NCBI GenBank assembly: GCA_965200805.1 | Contig: OZ241384.1 | Location: forward strand, 930,001 to 994,000 | Reading direction: 5' to 3' | DNA length: 64,000 nucleotides | From: MPNP01 sp026709725 | GTDB taxonomy: Bacteria > Pseudomonadota > Alphaproteobacteria > Rhodobacterales > Rhodobacteraceae | Part shown: piece by piece, positions 44,900-54,514 of the stretch | Layout of the letters: each line of letters begins with the position of its first letter | How positions within the stretch are numbered: the first letter of the stretch is position 1 | Translations under genes and position numbers: made by a program | Notes under the pieces: generated by a model | The model's input: only the letters and a program-made list of their open reading frames with translations | Told to the model about the DNA's origin: nothing | Databases searched by the model: none

Positions 44900-45690
44900 G
44901 GTGTATCTCCGGTGTGAATGGGATGGTCAGCGGGCAAGGGTGTCCGGGTCCTGTGAACAGGATCGTCCAGACGATGCGGGAAATGCCGGGGGATCAGCCC
45001 GGCATGGAGCCAGGTCACAAGGGTGTAGAGAGAGTAAACCGGCAGTCCGGTGATTTTGCGGATTTCGGCGGCATAGGGCATCATGTTCGTGCATTCGAGA
45101 ACGATCGCGCCAACATCAGGATGAGCGTCTGTCAAACGGTGAGCGGCACTGACAAGGTCATCCATGCAAAGACTGAAATCGATCGTGTCGTGATCGTCAA
45201 TGATCTTTTCGGCGAATTCCTGACCCGTTTCGGTGCCGATGACCGGTGTATCGAGCGGCGCCAGGGCACCGCGGAGATGGTCGTCGGTCAGGTCTTCGCC
45301 GGAAATGGTGATAATGCCCGCCCGCTTCCCTGCCGGGAGCATGGTGTTGACCATTGGCACCTGCATGATCGAGGAGGTGACAACGGGGACCGGCATGGCG
45401 TCCCGAATCTCGTTTTGCAGGAGTGCAAGGAAACCGCAATTGGTTGTCAGGGCATCAACGCCATGGGCCACAAGATCATGGCCGGCGGCAATGAACGCAT
45501 CGAGCAGACCTTCTGATCGGTGTCGTACCACAAGGTCGGGGGTCGCACCCCTGACAATCCGGTACTGCACCGGGAATGGCCAGGTGTTGGCATTGGCCAC
45601 ATCACCCCAGATCCGCGGGAACCGGGTGTCCAGCATGAGGATTCCGACATTTGCACCAAAGACGGTTTTCCCGCCGTGTTCAACAGTCAT
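44878..45690 (-). CDS. Aspartate/glutamate racemase family protein
   Basis: A 270-residue Asp/Glu/hydantoin racemase-fold protein with two catalytic cysteines in the expected places: TTNCGFL (first half) and LECTNM (second half). GILMLDTRFPRIWGDVANAN is a hallmark of a subgroup with the WGD segment. Start 45690 follows AAGGGGGA. It overlaps leuB by 22 bases, and is divergent from the ThDP enzyme (180 bases). With the D-amino acid dehydrogenase downstream on the other strand, racemisation of an imported amino acid is a sensible role. Confidence 0.85.
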   Translation of the reverse strand: MTVEHGGKTVFGANVGILMLDTRFPRIWGDVANANTWPFPVQYRIVRGATPDLVVRHRSEGLLDAFIAAGHDLVAHGVDALTTNCGFLALLQNEIRDAMPVPVVTSSIMQVPMVNTMLPAGKRAGIITISGEDLTDDHLRGALAPLDTPVIGTETGQEFAEKIIDDHDTIDFSLCMDDLVSAAHRLTDAHPDVGAIVLECTNMMPYAAEIRKITGLPVYSLYTLVTWLHAGLIPRHFPHRLDDPVHRTRTPLPADHPIHTGDTPCHRTPC

Positions 45691-45870
45691 TCCATCATTC
45701 CCCCTTGCCAATCTGTTGCGCAATGCAGCGAACAACGGGATCCGGCGATAGTCTATGGAATCTGCGGAAAATATCAATTACGGATTGCAAACTCCGGAGC
45801 GGCCTGTTGGAGGACAGCATCCCTTTGGGCAGCCCCCGGGACACGTCATCGCTATGTTGCAGGACACACC

Positions 45871-47559
45871 ATGTCGAATGAAATGACAGGCGCTGAGGCA
45901 ATGCTTCGTCTCCTCGAAGCCCATGATGTCACCCATATCTTCGGCCTGTGCGGTGATACCTCACTCCCGTTCTATGATGTTCTCAACCGTTTCGGGAACA
46001 CCATCACCCATGTTCTGGTGCGCGATGAACGAACCGCTGCCTATATGGCCGATGGCTATGCACGCCTCACCGGCAGGATTGGTGTTTGCGAAGGCCCATC
46101 GGGTGGTGGGGCGACCTATATTCTCCCGGGTCTGATTGAAGCGAATGATTCATCGGTGGCGGTCCTCGGAATCACAACCGACATTTCAGTCGCCTCCTAC
46201 GGAAAATACCCCCTGACCGAGGTGGACCAGGACAGGTTGATGCAGCCCCTGACCAAGTGGAATGCAGTCATTCGTACGGCAGATCACATCCCCCGCATGT
46301 TCCGGGCCGCCTTCCGGCACATGGCATCGGGAACCCCCGGTTCCGCCCATCTTGGTGTCCCCTATGACATTCAATATGACCCGGTTTGTCCGGATGATGT
46401 CTGGGGCGACCGTACACATGCAGTGTTTCCGAGCTGGCGGTCTGCACCCGCGCCTGGTTCCTGTGCGCGTGTTGTTGATGCCATCCTCGCTGCCGAACAG
46501 CCCCTCGTCGTATGTGGTGGTGGTGTCATTGCTGCGAATGCCTGTGCTGAACTTGAGACCCTGGCATCGCAGCTTGATATCGGTGTGGGCACCTCACTCT
46601 CGGGCAAGGGGAGTCTGTCCGATCAGCATCCGCTTGCACTGGGGGTGGTCGGATCAAACGGTGGAACGGATGCAACCTGGGAGGTGCTGGCCGGGGCGGA
46701 TCTGGTTGTCTTCCTCGGCTGCCGGGCCGGATCCACCGTCACCTCGCGCTGGGAGGCCCCGTCACCCTCAACGCGAATCATCCACATCGACTCGAACCCG
46801 GCGGTTATCGGGGCGAATTACCCGGTTGAGATCGGGGTGGTGGCCGACCTGAAGCTGGCTCTGGCTGAGCTCAACATGATTTTGATGTCAAAATCATCAC
46901 ACCCGACAATGGGTGGGACAGGACTGGTCGCAGCAGCCCACCAGCGCAAGTTTGCGGAATTTGATGCGATTGCAGCCCGGATGGAAACACCCATCCGACC
47001 GGAGCTGCTCATCACCATCATGCAGGATATCCTGCCGGACAATGCTGTCCTGGTCTCCGATCCGGGAACATCCTGTCCCTATATTGCTGCGTATTATCGT
47101 CTGCCACGGGCCGGTCGATACTTTTTGACCAATCGGGCGCATGGCGCGCTGGGGTATTCGCTCGGAGCGGCAATGGGCGCATGGTATGGCCAACCGGAGC
47201 GCAAGATCGTTGCAATCATGGGTGACGGCAGTTTTGGATTTGCCTGCGGTGAACTGGAAACGGTCATGCGCTATGAAATCCCCCTGCTCATCATCGTGCT
47301 GAACAACAGCAGTTTTGGCTGGATCAAGGCCAGCCAGCATGATGAGTGTGGAGCGCGCTACCACAATGTTGACTTTTCGCGCTCCAACCATGCCGAAATT
47401 GCCCGTGCTTATGGTATGCCATCATGGCGGGTTGAGGCCCCTCATGACCTGGACCCGGTCCTCAGAGAGGCCGCCGGGCTGGATGGGCCCGCCCTGGTTG
47501 AAGTCATCTGTCAGCCGCTTGAGGAAACCCGTGCCCCTGTCCGCCGGTGGATGGGCTGA
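45871..47559 (+). CDS. Thiamine diphosphate enzyme, acetolactate synthase-like
   Basis: A 562-residue ThDP enzyme. The PYR domain holds the activating Glu in VLVRDERTAAYMADGYARLTG-like sequence, the middle domain reads PLVVCGGGVIAANACAELE, and the PP domain has GDGSFGFACGELETV...LNN, the Mg-ThDP motif. The start ATG 45871 gives a normal length; the frame upstream to 45520 overlaps the racemase gene. No acetolactate synthase small subunit is nearby. It may be a 2-oxo acid decarboxylase or carboligase of a catabolic pathway. Confidence 0.9.
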   Translation: MSNEMTGAEAMLRLLEAHDVTHIFGLCGDTSLPFYDVLNRFGNTITHVLVRDERTAAYMADGYARLTGRIGVCEGPSGGGATYILPGLIEANDSSVAVLGITTDISVASYGKYPLTEVDQDRLMQPLTKWNAVIRTADHIPRMFRAAFRHMASGTPGSAHLGVPYDIQYDPVCPDDVWGDRTHAVFPSWRSAPAPGSCARVVDAILAAEQPLVVCGGGVIAANACAELETLASQLDIGVGTSLSGKGSLSDQHPLALGVVGSNGGTDATWEVLAGADLVVFLGCRAGSTVTSRWEAPSPSTRIIHIDSNPAVIGANYPVEIGVVADLKLALAELNMILMSKSSHPTMGGTGLVAAAHQRKFAEFDAIAARMETPIRPELLITIMQDILPDNAVLVSDPGTSCPYIAAYYRLPRAGRYFLTNRAHGALGYSLGAAMGAWYGQPERKIVAIMGDGSFGFACGELETVMRYEIPLLIIVLNNSSFGWIKASQHDECGARYHNVDFSRSNHAEIARAYGMPSWRVEAPHDLDPVLREAAGLDGPALVEVICQPLEETRAPVRRWMG

Positions 47560-47591
47560 TGCGGAGACGCCGGTGATGGGGCGCCGCCCGC

Positions 47592-48845
47592 ATGTCTGAT
47601 GGGCCCACTGTCATCATTGGTGCCGGCATTGCCGGCGTCTCAACAGCTCTCTGGCTGCAAAGGCTGGGCCATACTGTCATGCTGATTGACCGCAGCGCAC
47701 CGGGTGAGGGAACATCATTCGGCAACGCTGGCGTTCTGGCGGCATCATCAATCCTGCCGGTCACTGTCCCGGGACTTGTCACAAAAATTCCGAGGATGCT
47801 TCTGAACCCTGCATCACCACTTTTTGTCATCTGGCATCGTGTTCCCGGGATCATGCCATGGCTGATGCGCTATCTCAGCCATGCAACGGGAGATGAATCC
47901 CGACGCATTACCGGGGCATTATCCACCATTGTGACCGACAGTCTCGCCCAGCATATGGATCTGGCCGGCGGTACGCGTGCCGAGCATCGACTGACCAAAT
48001 GGGACTACGCCTATGCCTATCCATCCCGCGATGCCTATCGAAAGGATGAATTCGCCTGGTCCTGCCGAAAGAGGGCGGGGTTTGTACCACAGGAAATCAC
48101 GGGTGATGCGATCCAGGACTACATGCCGGGTGTCAGTGATGCTGTCGGGTTCCTGGCGGTTATGGACCGGCATGGATTCATTCTCGACCCCGGTGGCTAC
48201 ATCAAGGACCTGGCATGCGAGGTTGAGGCCTGTGGCGGCCGGATTGTCAGGGCCACTGTAGAGACGCTGGTGCTCGAGTCTGACCGGGTCCGTTCTGTCG
48301 TCACCAATGCCGGTCTGATTGAGTGCGCAAACGTCGTCATGGCGACCGGGGTCTGGTCGCGGGGATTGCTTGAGCCGCTTGGTGTCCGTGTGCCCATGCA
48401 GACAGAGCGGGGGTATCATATCGAGTTCAGGGAGCCATCGCGGACTCCCCGTATTCCGATCATGTACTCGGCCGGCAAGTTTGTTCTTTCTCCGATGAGC
48501 AACGGGCTGCGATGTGCAGGTGTGATCGAGTTTGGCGGACTCACGCCCGGACCGTCTCGCAAGCCGCTCAAACTGCTTCGGAATCATCTCGGCATGATTT
48601 ATCCTGACTTTGCGGCATCAGATGACCAGGAGTGGCTCGGGCACAGGCCGGCGCCAACAGACAGCCTGCCGTTTTTGGGTGAAATCCGCTCGACGGGGAT
48701 CTACACGGCCTTTGGTCATCATCATATCGGCCTGACATCCGGACCGAAAACCGGGCGGATTATTGCCAATCTGATCGCCCATGGACAGGACATCATTGAT
48801 CTTGAACCATTTCATCCGTTACGTTTCGGGACAAATGGTGTATAG
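47592..48845 (+). CDS. FAD-dependent D-amino acid dehydrogenase-like oxidoreductase
   Basis: A 417-residue DAO-fold flavoenzyme related to DadA: VIIGAGIAGVSTALWLQRLG (FAD site, residues 7-26), EGTSFGNAGVLA, DPGGYIKDLACEVEACGG, and the C-terminal GHHHIGLTSGPKTGRIIA. DadA oxidises D-amino acids to 2-oxo acids, feeding electrons to the chain. It follows the ThDP gene by 32 bases and precedes the TRAP genes, so it likely handles the imported substrate. Confidence 0.9.
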   Translation: MSDGPTVIIGAGIAGVSTALWLQRLGHTVMLIDRSAPGEGTSFGNAGVLAASSILPVTVPGLVTKIPRMLLNPASPLFVIWHRVPGIMPWLMRYLSHATGDESRRITGALSTIVTDSLAQHMDLAGGTRAEHRLTKWDYAYAYPSRDAYRKDEFAWSCRKRAGFVPQEITGDAIQDYMPGVSDAVGFLAVMDRHGFILDPGGYIKDLACEVEACGGRIVRATVETLVLESDRVRSVVTNAGLIECANVVMATGVWSRGLLEPLGVRVPMQTERGYHIEFREPSRTPRIPIMYSAGKFVLSPMSNGLRCAGVIEFGGLTPGPSRKPLKLLRNHLGMIYPDFAASDDQEWLGHRPAPTDSLPFLGEIRSTGIYTAFGHHHIGLTSGPKTGRIIANLIAHGQDIIDLEPFHPLRFGTNGV

Positions 48846-48880
48846 GGGCAGTTGAATCAGATCAGATAGGAGAGGAATCC

Positions 48881-49852
48881 ATGAGATTATTCACCCTGAC
48901 AGCCTTCGGGGCGATGGCGATGGCACTCGGTGCCGCTGCAGCAGACAAGTGGGATATGCCCATGGGCTATGCTGCATCAAACTTTCACAGTGAGACCGGG
49001 GCCGAATTTGCCCAATGTGTCACAACCGGCACAGGCGGCGAGCTTGAAATTGAGACCCATCCGGGCGGGTCCCTGTTCAAGGGCAACGAAATCTATCGCG
49101 CCGTGCGCACAGGCCAGACACAGATCGGCGAGCGGTTGATGTCCGCCCACCAGAACGACAATATTCTGTACGGCTTTGACTCGATCCCGTTTCTGGCCAC
49201 ATCCTTTGAAGACTCGGAAAAACTCTGGCAGGCCGCCAAACCCGTCCTGACAAAGACGATGGCTGATGAGGGACTCCACCTTCTTTATGCTGTCCCCTGG
49301 CCACCACAGGGATTGTATTTCAAGAAGGAAGTCAACAGCGTAGCCGATATGGAGGGAGTGAAGTTCCGGTCATACAACAGTGCCACGGCACGGATTGCCG
49401 AGCTGGCCGGGATGATTCCGGTTCAGATCGAGGCCGCCGAAATCTCGCAGGCCTTTGCTACCGGCGTGGCTGATTCCATGATCTCATCCGGTTCAACCGG
49501 CTATGATCGCAAGGTCTGGGAAAGTCTGACTCATTTTTATGAAGTCGATGCATGGCTTCCGCGGAACTATGTCTTCGTGAACATGGGGAGCTGGAATGGT
49601 CTGTCCGACGAGATCAGGAATGTCGTCAATGGCTGTGCGGCACTCGCCGAATATGCCGGCAACGCCCGTTCGCGGCACTACACCCAGTTCACTCTGAGTG
49701 AGTTGGCCAGAAACGGCATGTCGGTTGGCAGGGCTTCAGATCAGATGACGAATGAGCTCAGGGGATTTGGCGAAATCATGACAGCCGAATGGCTCGAAAA
49801 TGCGGGAGCCGTTGGTCAGGAAATTGTTGACAGTTTCAGGGCCATGCAATAA
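48881..49852 (+). CDS. dctP: TRAP transporter substrate-binding protein DctP
   Basis: A 323-residue periplasmic protein with signal peptide MRLFTLTAFGAMAMALGAAA. DctP-family features are IYRAVRTGQTQIGERLMSAH, WPPQGLYFKKEVNSVADMEG and the ligand-site region KFRSYNSATARIAELAG. The conserved Arg that grips a carboxylate is probably in KFRSYN. GGAGAGGAATCC precedes the ATG. A 13-bp hairpin follows the gene, before dctQ. Confidence 0.93.
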   Translation: MRLFTLTAFGAMAMALGAAAADKWDMPMGYAASNFHSETGAEFAQCVTTGTGGELEIETHPGGSLFKGNEIYRAVRTGQTQIGERLMSAHQNDNILYGFDSIPFLATSFEDSEKLWQAAKPVLTKTMADEGLHLLYAVPWPPQGLYFKKEVNSVADMEGVKFRSYNSATARIAELAGMIPVQIEAAEISQAFATGVADSMISSGSTGYDRKVWESLTHFYEVDAWLPRNYVFVNMGSWNGLSDEIRNVVNGCAALAEYAGNARSRHYTQFTLSELARNGMSVGRASDQMTNELRGFGEIMTAEWLENAGAVGQEIVDSFRAMQ

Positions 49853-49872
49853 GCGGAAAACCGCAATCACAA

Positions 49873-49904
49873 CCAGGGCAGCGGGGTGTGACCCGCTGCC
49901 CTGG
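49873..49904 (+). terminator. Intercistronic hairpin between dctP and dctQ
   Basis: CCAGGGCAGCGGG - GTGTGA - CCCGCTGCCCTGG: a perfect 13-bp GC-rich stem and 6-base loop, without a T run. It lies inside the TRAP operon, so it is more likely a partial terminator or a 3' stabiliser that raises binding-protein over permease levels than a full terminator. Confidence 0.75.
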
Positions 49905-49924
49905 ACCGCATCGAAGGGGAACGG

Positions 49925-50473
49925 ATGGTTATTGATGAGGATCGACTGAGACTGTTGCAGCCGCTCCGGTCCTTCCTTGATGGCCTGTACCGCTACTCCG
50001 GCTATGTTGCGGCAGTCTGTCTGATCGTCATCCTGGTCCTGATCGTCATGCAGATGCTGGCTCGCTGGACAGGTGAAATGCTGCCGGGAACCCCCGATTA
50101 TGCAGGATATTTCATGGCCGCCTCGTCATTCTTTGCCTTTGCCTATGCCCTGAACCATGGTGCCCACATTCGTGTCAATCTGCTCCTGAGCTCGCTGGGC
50201 CGCTATCGGCGCTACTGCGAAATCTGGTGTTTCGTGATTGCATCCGTCCTCAGCTGCTACTGGACCTATTATGCAATCAAGACGACTCATCTGTCATTCC
50301 TTCTCGGCGACAAGTCACAGGGTCTTGATGCGACACCACTCTGGATCCCCCAGATGGCCATGGCCATCGGTGCAGCCATCCTGTCAATTGCCCTGATCGA
50401 CAATCTTGTTCGTGTCCTGTTCGTCGGCGACCATTTCGCCATCGCGCGGACAGTTGAGGAGGACACAGGCTGA
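49925..50473 (+). CDS. dctQ: TRAP transporter small permease DctQ
   Basis: A 182-residue membrane protein with four hydrophobic helices (about residues 24-43, 58-77, 98-118 and 138-160) and the typical FFAFAYALNHGAHIRVNLLL segment. DctQ scaffolds the large permease in TRAP transporters. The dctM gene starts three bases after its stop, so the two are coupled. Confidence 0.92.
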   Translation: MVIDEDRLRLLQPLRSFLDGLYRYSGYVAAVCLIVILVLIVMQMLARWTGEMLPGTPDYAGYFMAASSFFAFAYALNHGAHIRVNLLLSSLGRYRRYCEIWCFVIASVLSCYWTYYAIKTTHLSFLLGDKSQGLDATPLWIPQMAMAIGAAILSIALIDNLVRVLFVGDHFAIARTVEEDTG

Positions 50474-50476
50474 ACC

Positions 50477-51787
50477 ATGGAAGAAATCAACCTTACCCTG
50501 ATTTTTCTTCTTGTTCTCTTCCTGCTGCTGGGAACCGGGGTCTGGGTTGGTCTGGCACTGTTTGGTGTTGCCTATATCGGCCTTGAACTCTTCACCAGCC
50601 GTCCGGCTGGCGATGCCATGCTCACGACAATCTGGTCGGCATCCAGCAGCTGGACCCTCACCGCCCTCCCGCTCTTCATCTGGATGGGGGAGATCCTCTA
50701 TCGGACCCGGCTGTCCGAGGATATGTTCCGGGGCCTCTCGCCGTGGATGCGGGGCCTGCCCGGCGGCCTGATCCACACAAACATTGTCGGCTGCACGGTT
50801 TTTGCCGCAGTCTCCGGCTCATCGGCAGCCACGCTGACAACCGTGGGCAAGATGGCCATCCCTGAATTGCGCGCACGGAAATACCCCGAATACATGATTA
50901 TCGGGACCCTGACCGGCGCCGCGACACTCGGGCTCATGATCCCGCCATCCCTGACCCTGATTGTCTACGGGGTCACCATCAATGAATCAATCACCAAGCT
51001 CTTCATTGCCGGCATCCTGCCGGGTCTCACGCTCGCGGCCATGTTCATGGCCTATGTGGCCCTCTGGTCGGCTGTCAGGCCGGGTGAGGTCCCGGATATC
51101 AGCGCCCGGCTGCCCTTGCGTGAAAAAATGCGCGAGTCACGTTTTCTCATACCGGTTCTGCTGCTGATTGCCGTGATCATCGGCTCACTGTATCTTGGTT
51201 TCGCCACCGCAACAGAAGCTGCATCCTTCGGCGTCATCGGCTCCCTGCTTATGGCGGCCAGTCAAGGGTCACTGACCTGGCGAACATTTATCGAGAGCCT
51301 TCTTGGGGCCACCCGGACCTCGGCGATGATTGCCCTCATCCTTGCCGGTGCCGCTGCCCTCTCACTGGCAATGGGCTTCACCGGTCTGCCCAAGGCACTG
51401 GCCGGCTGGATTGATGCCTGGGATCTCTCGCGCTTTCAATTGCTCATCGCCCTGATGATCTTCTACATCATCCTGGGCTGTTTTCTGGATGGAATTTCCT
51501 CGGTGGTCCTGACAATGGCCATCGTTGAACCGATGATCCGGGCCGAGGGGATCGATATCATCTGGTTTGGCATCTTTATTGTCATTGTGGTCGAAATGGC
51601 CCAGATCACGCCGCCCATCGGCTTCAATCTCTTCGTCATGCAGGGCCTGACCGGGCATGACATGGGCTATATTGCCAAAACCGCCCTGCCCATGTTCGCC
51701 ATTATGGTGCTCATGGTCTTCGTGCTGATTTTCTTCCCGGAACTCGCAACCTATCTCCCCGAAAACATGCGACCCGGTCCTGCCTGA
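50477..51787 (+). CDS. dctM: TRAP transporter large permease DctM
   Basis: A 436-residue polytopic permease with 11-12 hydrophobic segments and family motifs LPLFIWMGEILYRT, HTNIVGCTVFAAVSGSSAAT, IGTLTGAATLGLMIPPSLTL and MAQITPPIGFNLFVMQG. It is the sodium-driven transport subunit. Together with dctP and dctQ it forms a complete transporter for an acidic or amino-acid-like substrate. Confidence 0.94.
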   Translation: MEEINLTLIFLLVLFLLLGTGVWVGLALFGVAYIGLELFTSRPAGDAMLTTIWSASSSWTLTALPLFIWMGEILYRTRLSEDMFRGLSPWMRGLPGGLIHTNIVGCTVFAAVSGSSAATLTTVGKMAIPELRARKYPEYMIIGTLTGAATLGLMIPPSLTLIVYGVTINESITKLFIAGILPGLTLAAMFMAYVALWSAVRPGEVPDISARLPLREKMRESRFLIPVLLLIAVIIGSLYLGFATATEAASFGVIGSLLMAASQGSLTWRTFIESLLGATRTSAMIALILAGAAALSLAMGFTGLPKALAGWIDAWDLSRFQLLIALMIFYIILGCFLDGISSVVLTMAIVEPMIRAEGIDIIWFGIFIVIVVEMAQITPPIGFNLFVMQGLTGHDMGYIAKTALPMFAIMVLMVFVLIFFPELATYLPENMRPGPA

Positions 51788-52077
51788 CGGACCAGACTCC
51801 ACCTGATCACAAATCCGGAACTGTGTCGTTCACAGGACACCCGCCCGCCTTGCCCAGCGACAGGGCAACCCCACACCATGCATTGAGCGGTGCGGGTCGG
51901 AATGGCATGGACCACGCTGACTGGCATGGCCCCTTATCGCCCCTTACTGCTGCCGGGGACGGGAGGACATTGTCGCCGGAAGCCTGATGCTGTCAGCCGC
52001 CCCGCCCTCCCTTGGCTGACGCACCGGGCATCTCACAGACCGGCAACGACGCTCTGTCGTCGCGGCTTGCAGGTCGA

Positions 52078-52683
52078 TTACAGCCAGGGGCGGGTCAGTT
52101 TGCGATCGTTTTCGAAAACATCAATGGCAGAAGCTTTCTCCAGAGTGAGAGCGATATCATCCAGACCTTCCAGCAGACATTTCTTCTTGAAGGGATCAAT
52201 CTCGAAGGAATGGCTTGTCCCATCCGGTGCGATGACCTGCTGGTTTTCAAGATCAACTGTGATGCGGGCATTGTCACCGACCCCGGAGAGGGCCATGAGC
52301 GATTCGACAGCATCCTCAGGCAAACTGATGGGAAGAATGCCATTCTTGAAGCAGTTGCTGTAAAAGATATCGGCAAAGCTGGTCGCGATGACGCAGCGGA
52401 TGCCGAAATCCATCAGGGCCCAGGGAGCATGCTCGCGTGATGAGCCGCAGCCGAAGTTTTCACCAGTGATGAGAATCTCGGCATCATTCCATGGAGGCCG
52501 GTTCAGGATGAAGTCCGGTTTCTCTTTCCCATCAAGATCATAGCGCATTTCATAGAACAGGCTGGAGCCAAGACCGGTTCGCTTGATCGTCTTCAGGAAC
52601 TGCTTCGGAATGATCATGTCCGTGTCGATATTCATCAGTGGCACCGGTGCCGCCAACCCGGCGAATGACTCGAATTTATTCAT
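52078..52683 (-). CDS. leuD: 3-isopropylmalate dehydratase small subunit
   Basis: A 201-residue LeuD: NIDTDMIIPKQFLKTIKRTG, ITGENFGCGSSREHAPWAL and the swivelling-domain end are intact. It forms isopropylmalate isomerase with LeuC. Start 52683 is preceded by GGAGG with a seven-base spacer; the longer frame to 52731 overlaps leuC. leuC ends 28 bases upstream. Confidence 0.95.
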   Translation of the reverse strand: MNKFESFAGLAAPVPLMNIDTDMIIPKQFLKTIKRTGLGSSLFYEMRYDLDGKEKPDFILNRPPWNDAEILITGENFGCGSSREHAPWALMDFGIRCVIATSFADIFYSNCFKNGILPISLPEDAVESLMALSGVGDNARITVDLENQQVIAPDGTSHSFEIDPFKKKCLLEGLDDIALTLEKASAIDVFENDRKLTRPWL

Positions 52684-52711
52684 GATTGAACCTCCATCAC
52701 CCGGACCCCGC

Positions 52712-54118
52712 TCAGAGGAACTCCCGCACATCGCTCAACCGACCGGTCACAGCGGCAGCAGCAGCCATCGCCGGGCTGACGAGATGGGTCCGCCCGCCCC
52801 GGCCCTGGCGACCCTCAAAATTGCGATTTGAGGTGGATGCGCAGCGTTCACCCGGCGCGAGCTGATCGGGATTCATGCCAAGACACATTGAGCAGCCAGC
52901 CAGGCGCCATTCAAAGCCGGCCTCGACCAGCTGACCGGCAATGCCTTCATCTTCGGCCTGCATGCGGACAAGGCCGGATCCGGGGACAATCATGGCCCGC
53001 ATTCCGTCCTTGACCCGACGCCCGGCCATGACCCGGGCAACCTCTCGCAAATCCTCAATCCGACCGTTGGTGCACGAGCCGATGAAGACCGTGTCGACGG
53101 GAATGTCCTTCAGCCGGGTGCCGGGCTCAAGTCCCATGTAATCAAGGCTGCGCCGAACAGCCACAGCCTTTGATCCCTCAAAGTCATTGGGATGGGGGAC
53201 AACACCACTGATGGGCAGAACATCCTCGGGACTGGTTCCCCAGGTGACGACCGGCTCAATCATCGAAGCGTCCAGAGTCACGATTTTGTCAAAATGGGCC
53301 CCATCGTCGCTTGCCAGGGTCTGCCAATAGGCCAGAGCCAACTCGAACGCACCCGCTTTCGGTGCATGCGGCCGGGAACGGACATAATCGAATGTCCTGT
53401 CATCCGGAGCGATGAGTCCGGCCCGGGCACCACCCTCTATCGCCATGTTGCAAACGGTCATGCGGCCTTCCATTGTGAGCGAACGGATCGCCTCACCACA
53501 ATACTCGATCACATGACCCGTCGCCCCGGCAGTGCCGGTGTGACCGATAATTGACAATGCCAGATCCTTGGCCGCAACACCGAATCCCAGCGCACCGGTG
53601 ACCTCGACCTTCATATTGCCGGACTTCTTCTGGATCAGTGTCTGCGTAGCAAGCACATGCTCGACCTCACTGGTGCCGATACCATGTGCCAGTGCCCCAA
53701 AGGCTCCATGCGTGGCCGTATGGCTGTCACCGCACACAATGGTCATTCCGGGCTGGGTCCACCCCTGCTCGGGACCAATGATATGAACAATTCCCTGGCG
53801 GATGTCGCTGACATCGTAATAGACGATACCGAATTCTCTGGCATTGCGGTCAAGCTCCTCGACCTGAATGCGGCTTTCCTCGTTGGCAATCCCCCTGGCA
53901 CGGTCGAGATCGGTGGGGATATTGTGATCGGGGACGGCAATCGTCTTCTCGGGCGCACGGACTTTCCGCCCTGCCAGACGCAGGCCCTCGAAGGCCTGCG
54001 GGCTGGTCACCTCGTGCACCAGGTGCCTGTCGATATACAGCAGGCACGTGCCATCCTCTGATTGATGAACCAGATGGTCATCCCAGATCTTGTCATAGAG
54101 AGTCCGTGGGCCCGCCAT
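52712..54118 (-). CDS. leuC: 3-isopropylmalate dehydratase large subunit
   Basis: A 468-residue aconitase-family protein. The three 4Fe-4S cysteines are in FIGSCTNGR and CSMCLGMNPD. CGDSHTATHGAFGALAHGIG is intact. Start 54118 (MAGPRTLYDKIW) has AAGGGGGAAG ahead. First gene of the leuCD operon. Confidence 0.96.
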   Translation of the reverse strand: MAGPRTLYDKIWDDHLVHQSEDGTCLLYIDRHLVHEVTSPQAFEGLRLAGRKVRAPEKTIAVPDHNIPTDLDRARGIANEESRIQVEELDRNAREFGIVYYDVSDIRQGIVHIIGPEQGWTQPGMTIVCGDSHTATHGAFGALAHGIGTSEVEHVLATQTLIQKKSGNMKVEVTGALGFGVAAKDLALSIIGHTGTAGATGHVIEYCGEAIRSLTMEGRMTVCNMAIEGGARAGLIAPDDRTFDYVRSRPHAPKAGAFELALAYWQTLASDDGAHFDKIVTLDASMIEPVVTWGTSPEDVLPISGVVPHPNDFEGSKAVAVRRSLDYMGLEPGTRLKDIPVDTVFIGSCTNGRIEDLREVARVMAGRRVKDGMRAMIVPGSGLVRMQAEDEGIAGQLVEAGFEWRLAGCSMCLGMNPDQLAPGERCASTSNRNFEGRQGRGGRTHLVSPAMAAAAAVTGRLSDVREFL

Positions 54119-54465
54119 TCTTCCCCCTTTATTTCCCGATTCAGCGCCACCAGCCGCAACCGCCCTTATGCCAAATCGCATTCCGCCTCAAATGCCTGCA
54201 GAGCAGAAATCCGGGCAGTCGGCATCTGATCCTGATGCCATTCGCCCCTGCCTCCCGGTTCTGCACCTCCACAACCCCACTCGCAGCGTTCTCAACAACC
54301 GGATCTCTGCCTGCAGGCAACAATTCCGGATTCAGGCGCTTCAAGAGCATCTGCCACACCACTGGCAGGGTTAAAACTCTCGACATCCCCGGCTGATACG
54401 GGATCATTGCTGCGAGATCGCCGATTCCCTGGGACAAAACATCTGCCTGGAATTGATCACCGAAC

Positions 54466-54503
54466 GCCGGTCTTTGTGATCACTGCCGGTCTTTGTGATC
54501 ACT
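54466..54503. repeat. Perfect 19-bp tandem duplication
   Basis: GCCGGTCTTTGTGATCACT occurs twice without a gap (54466-54484 and 54485-54503), between leuC and the broken ATPase. It looks like a recent slippage or target duplication. Confidence 0.85.
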
Positions 54504-54514
54504 GCATTGGGCGA

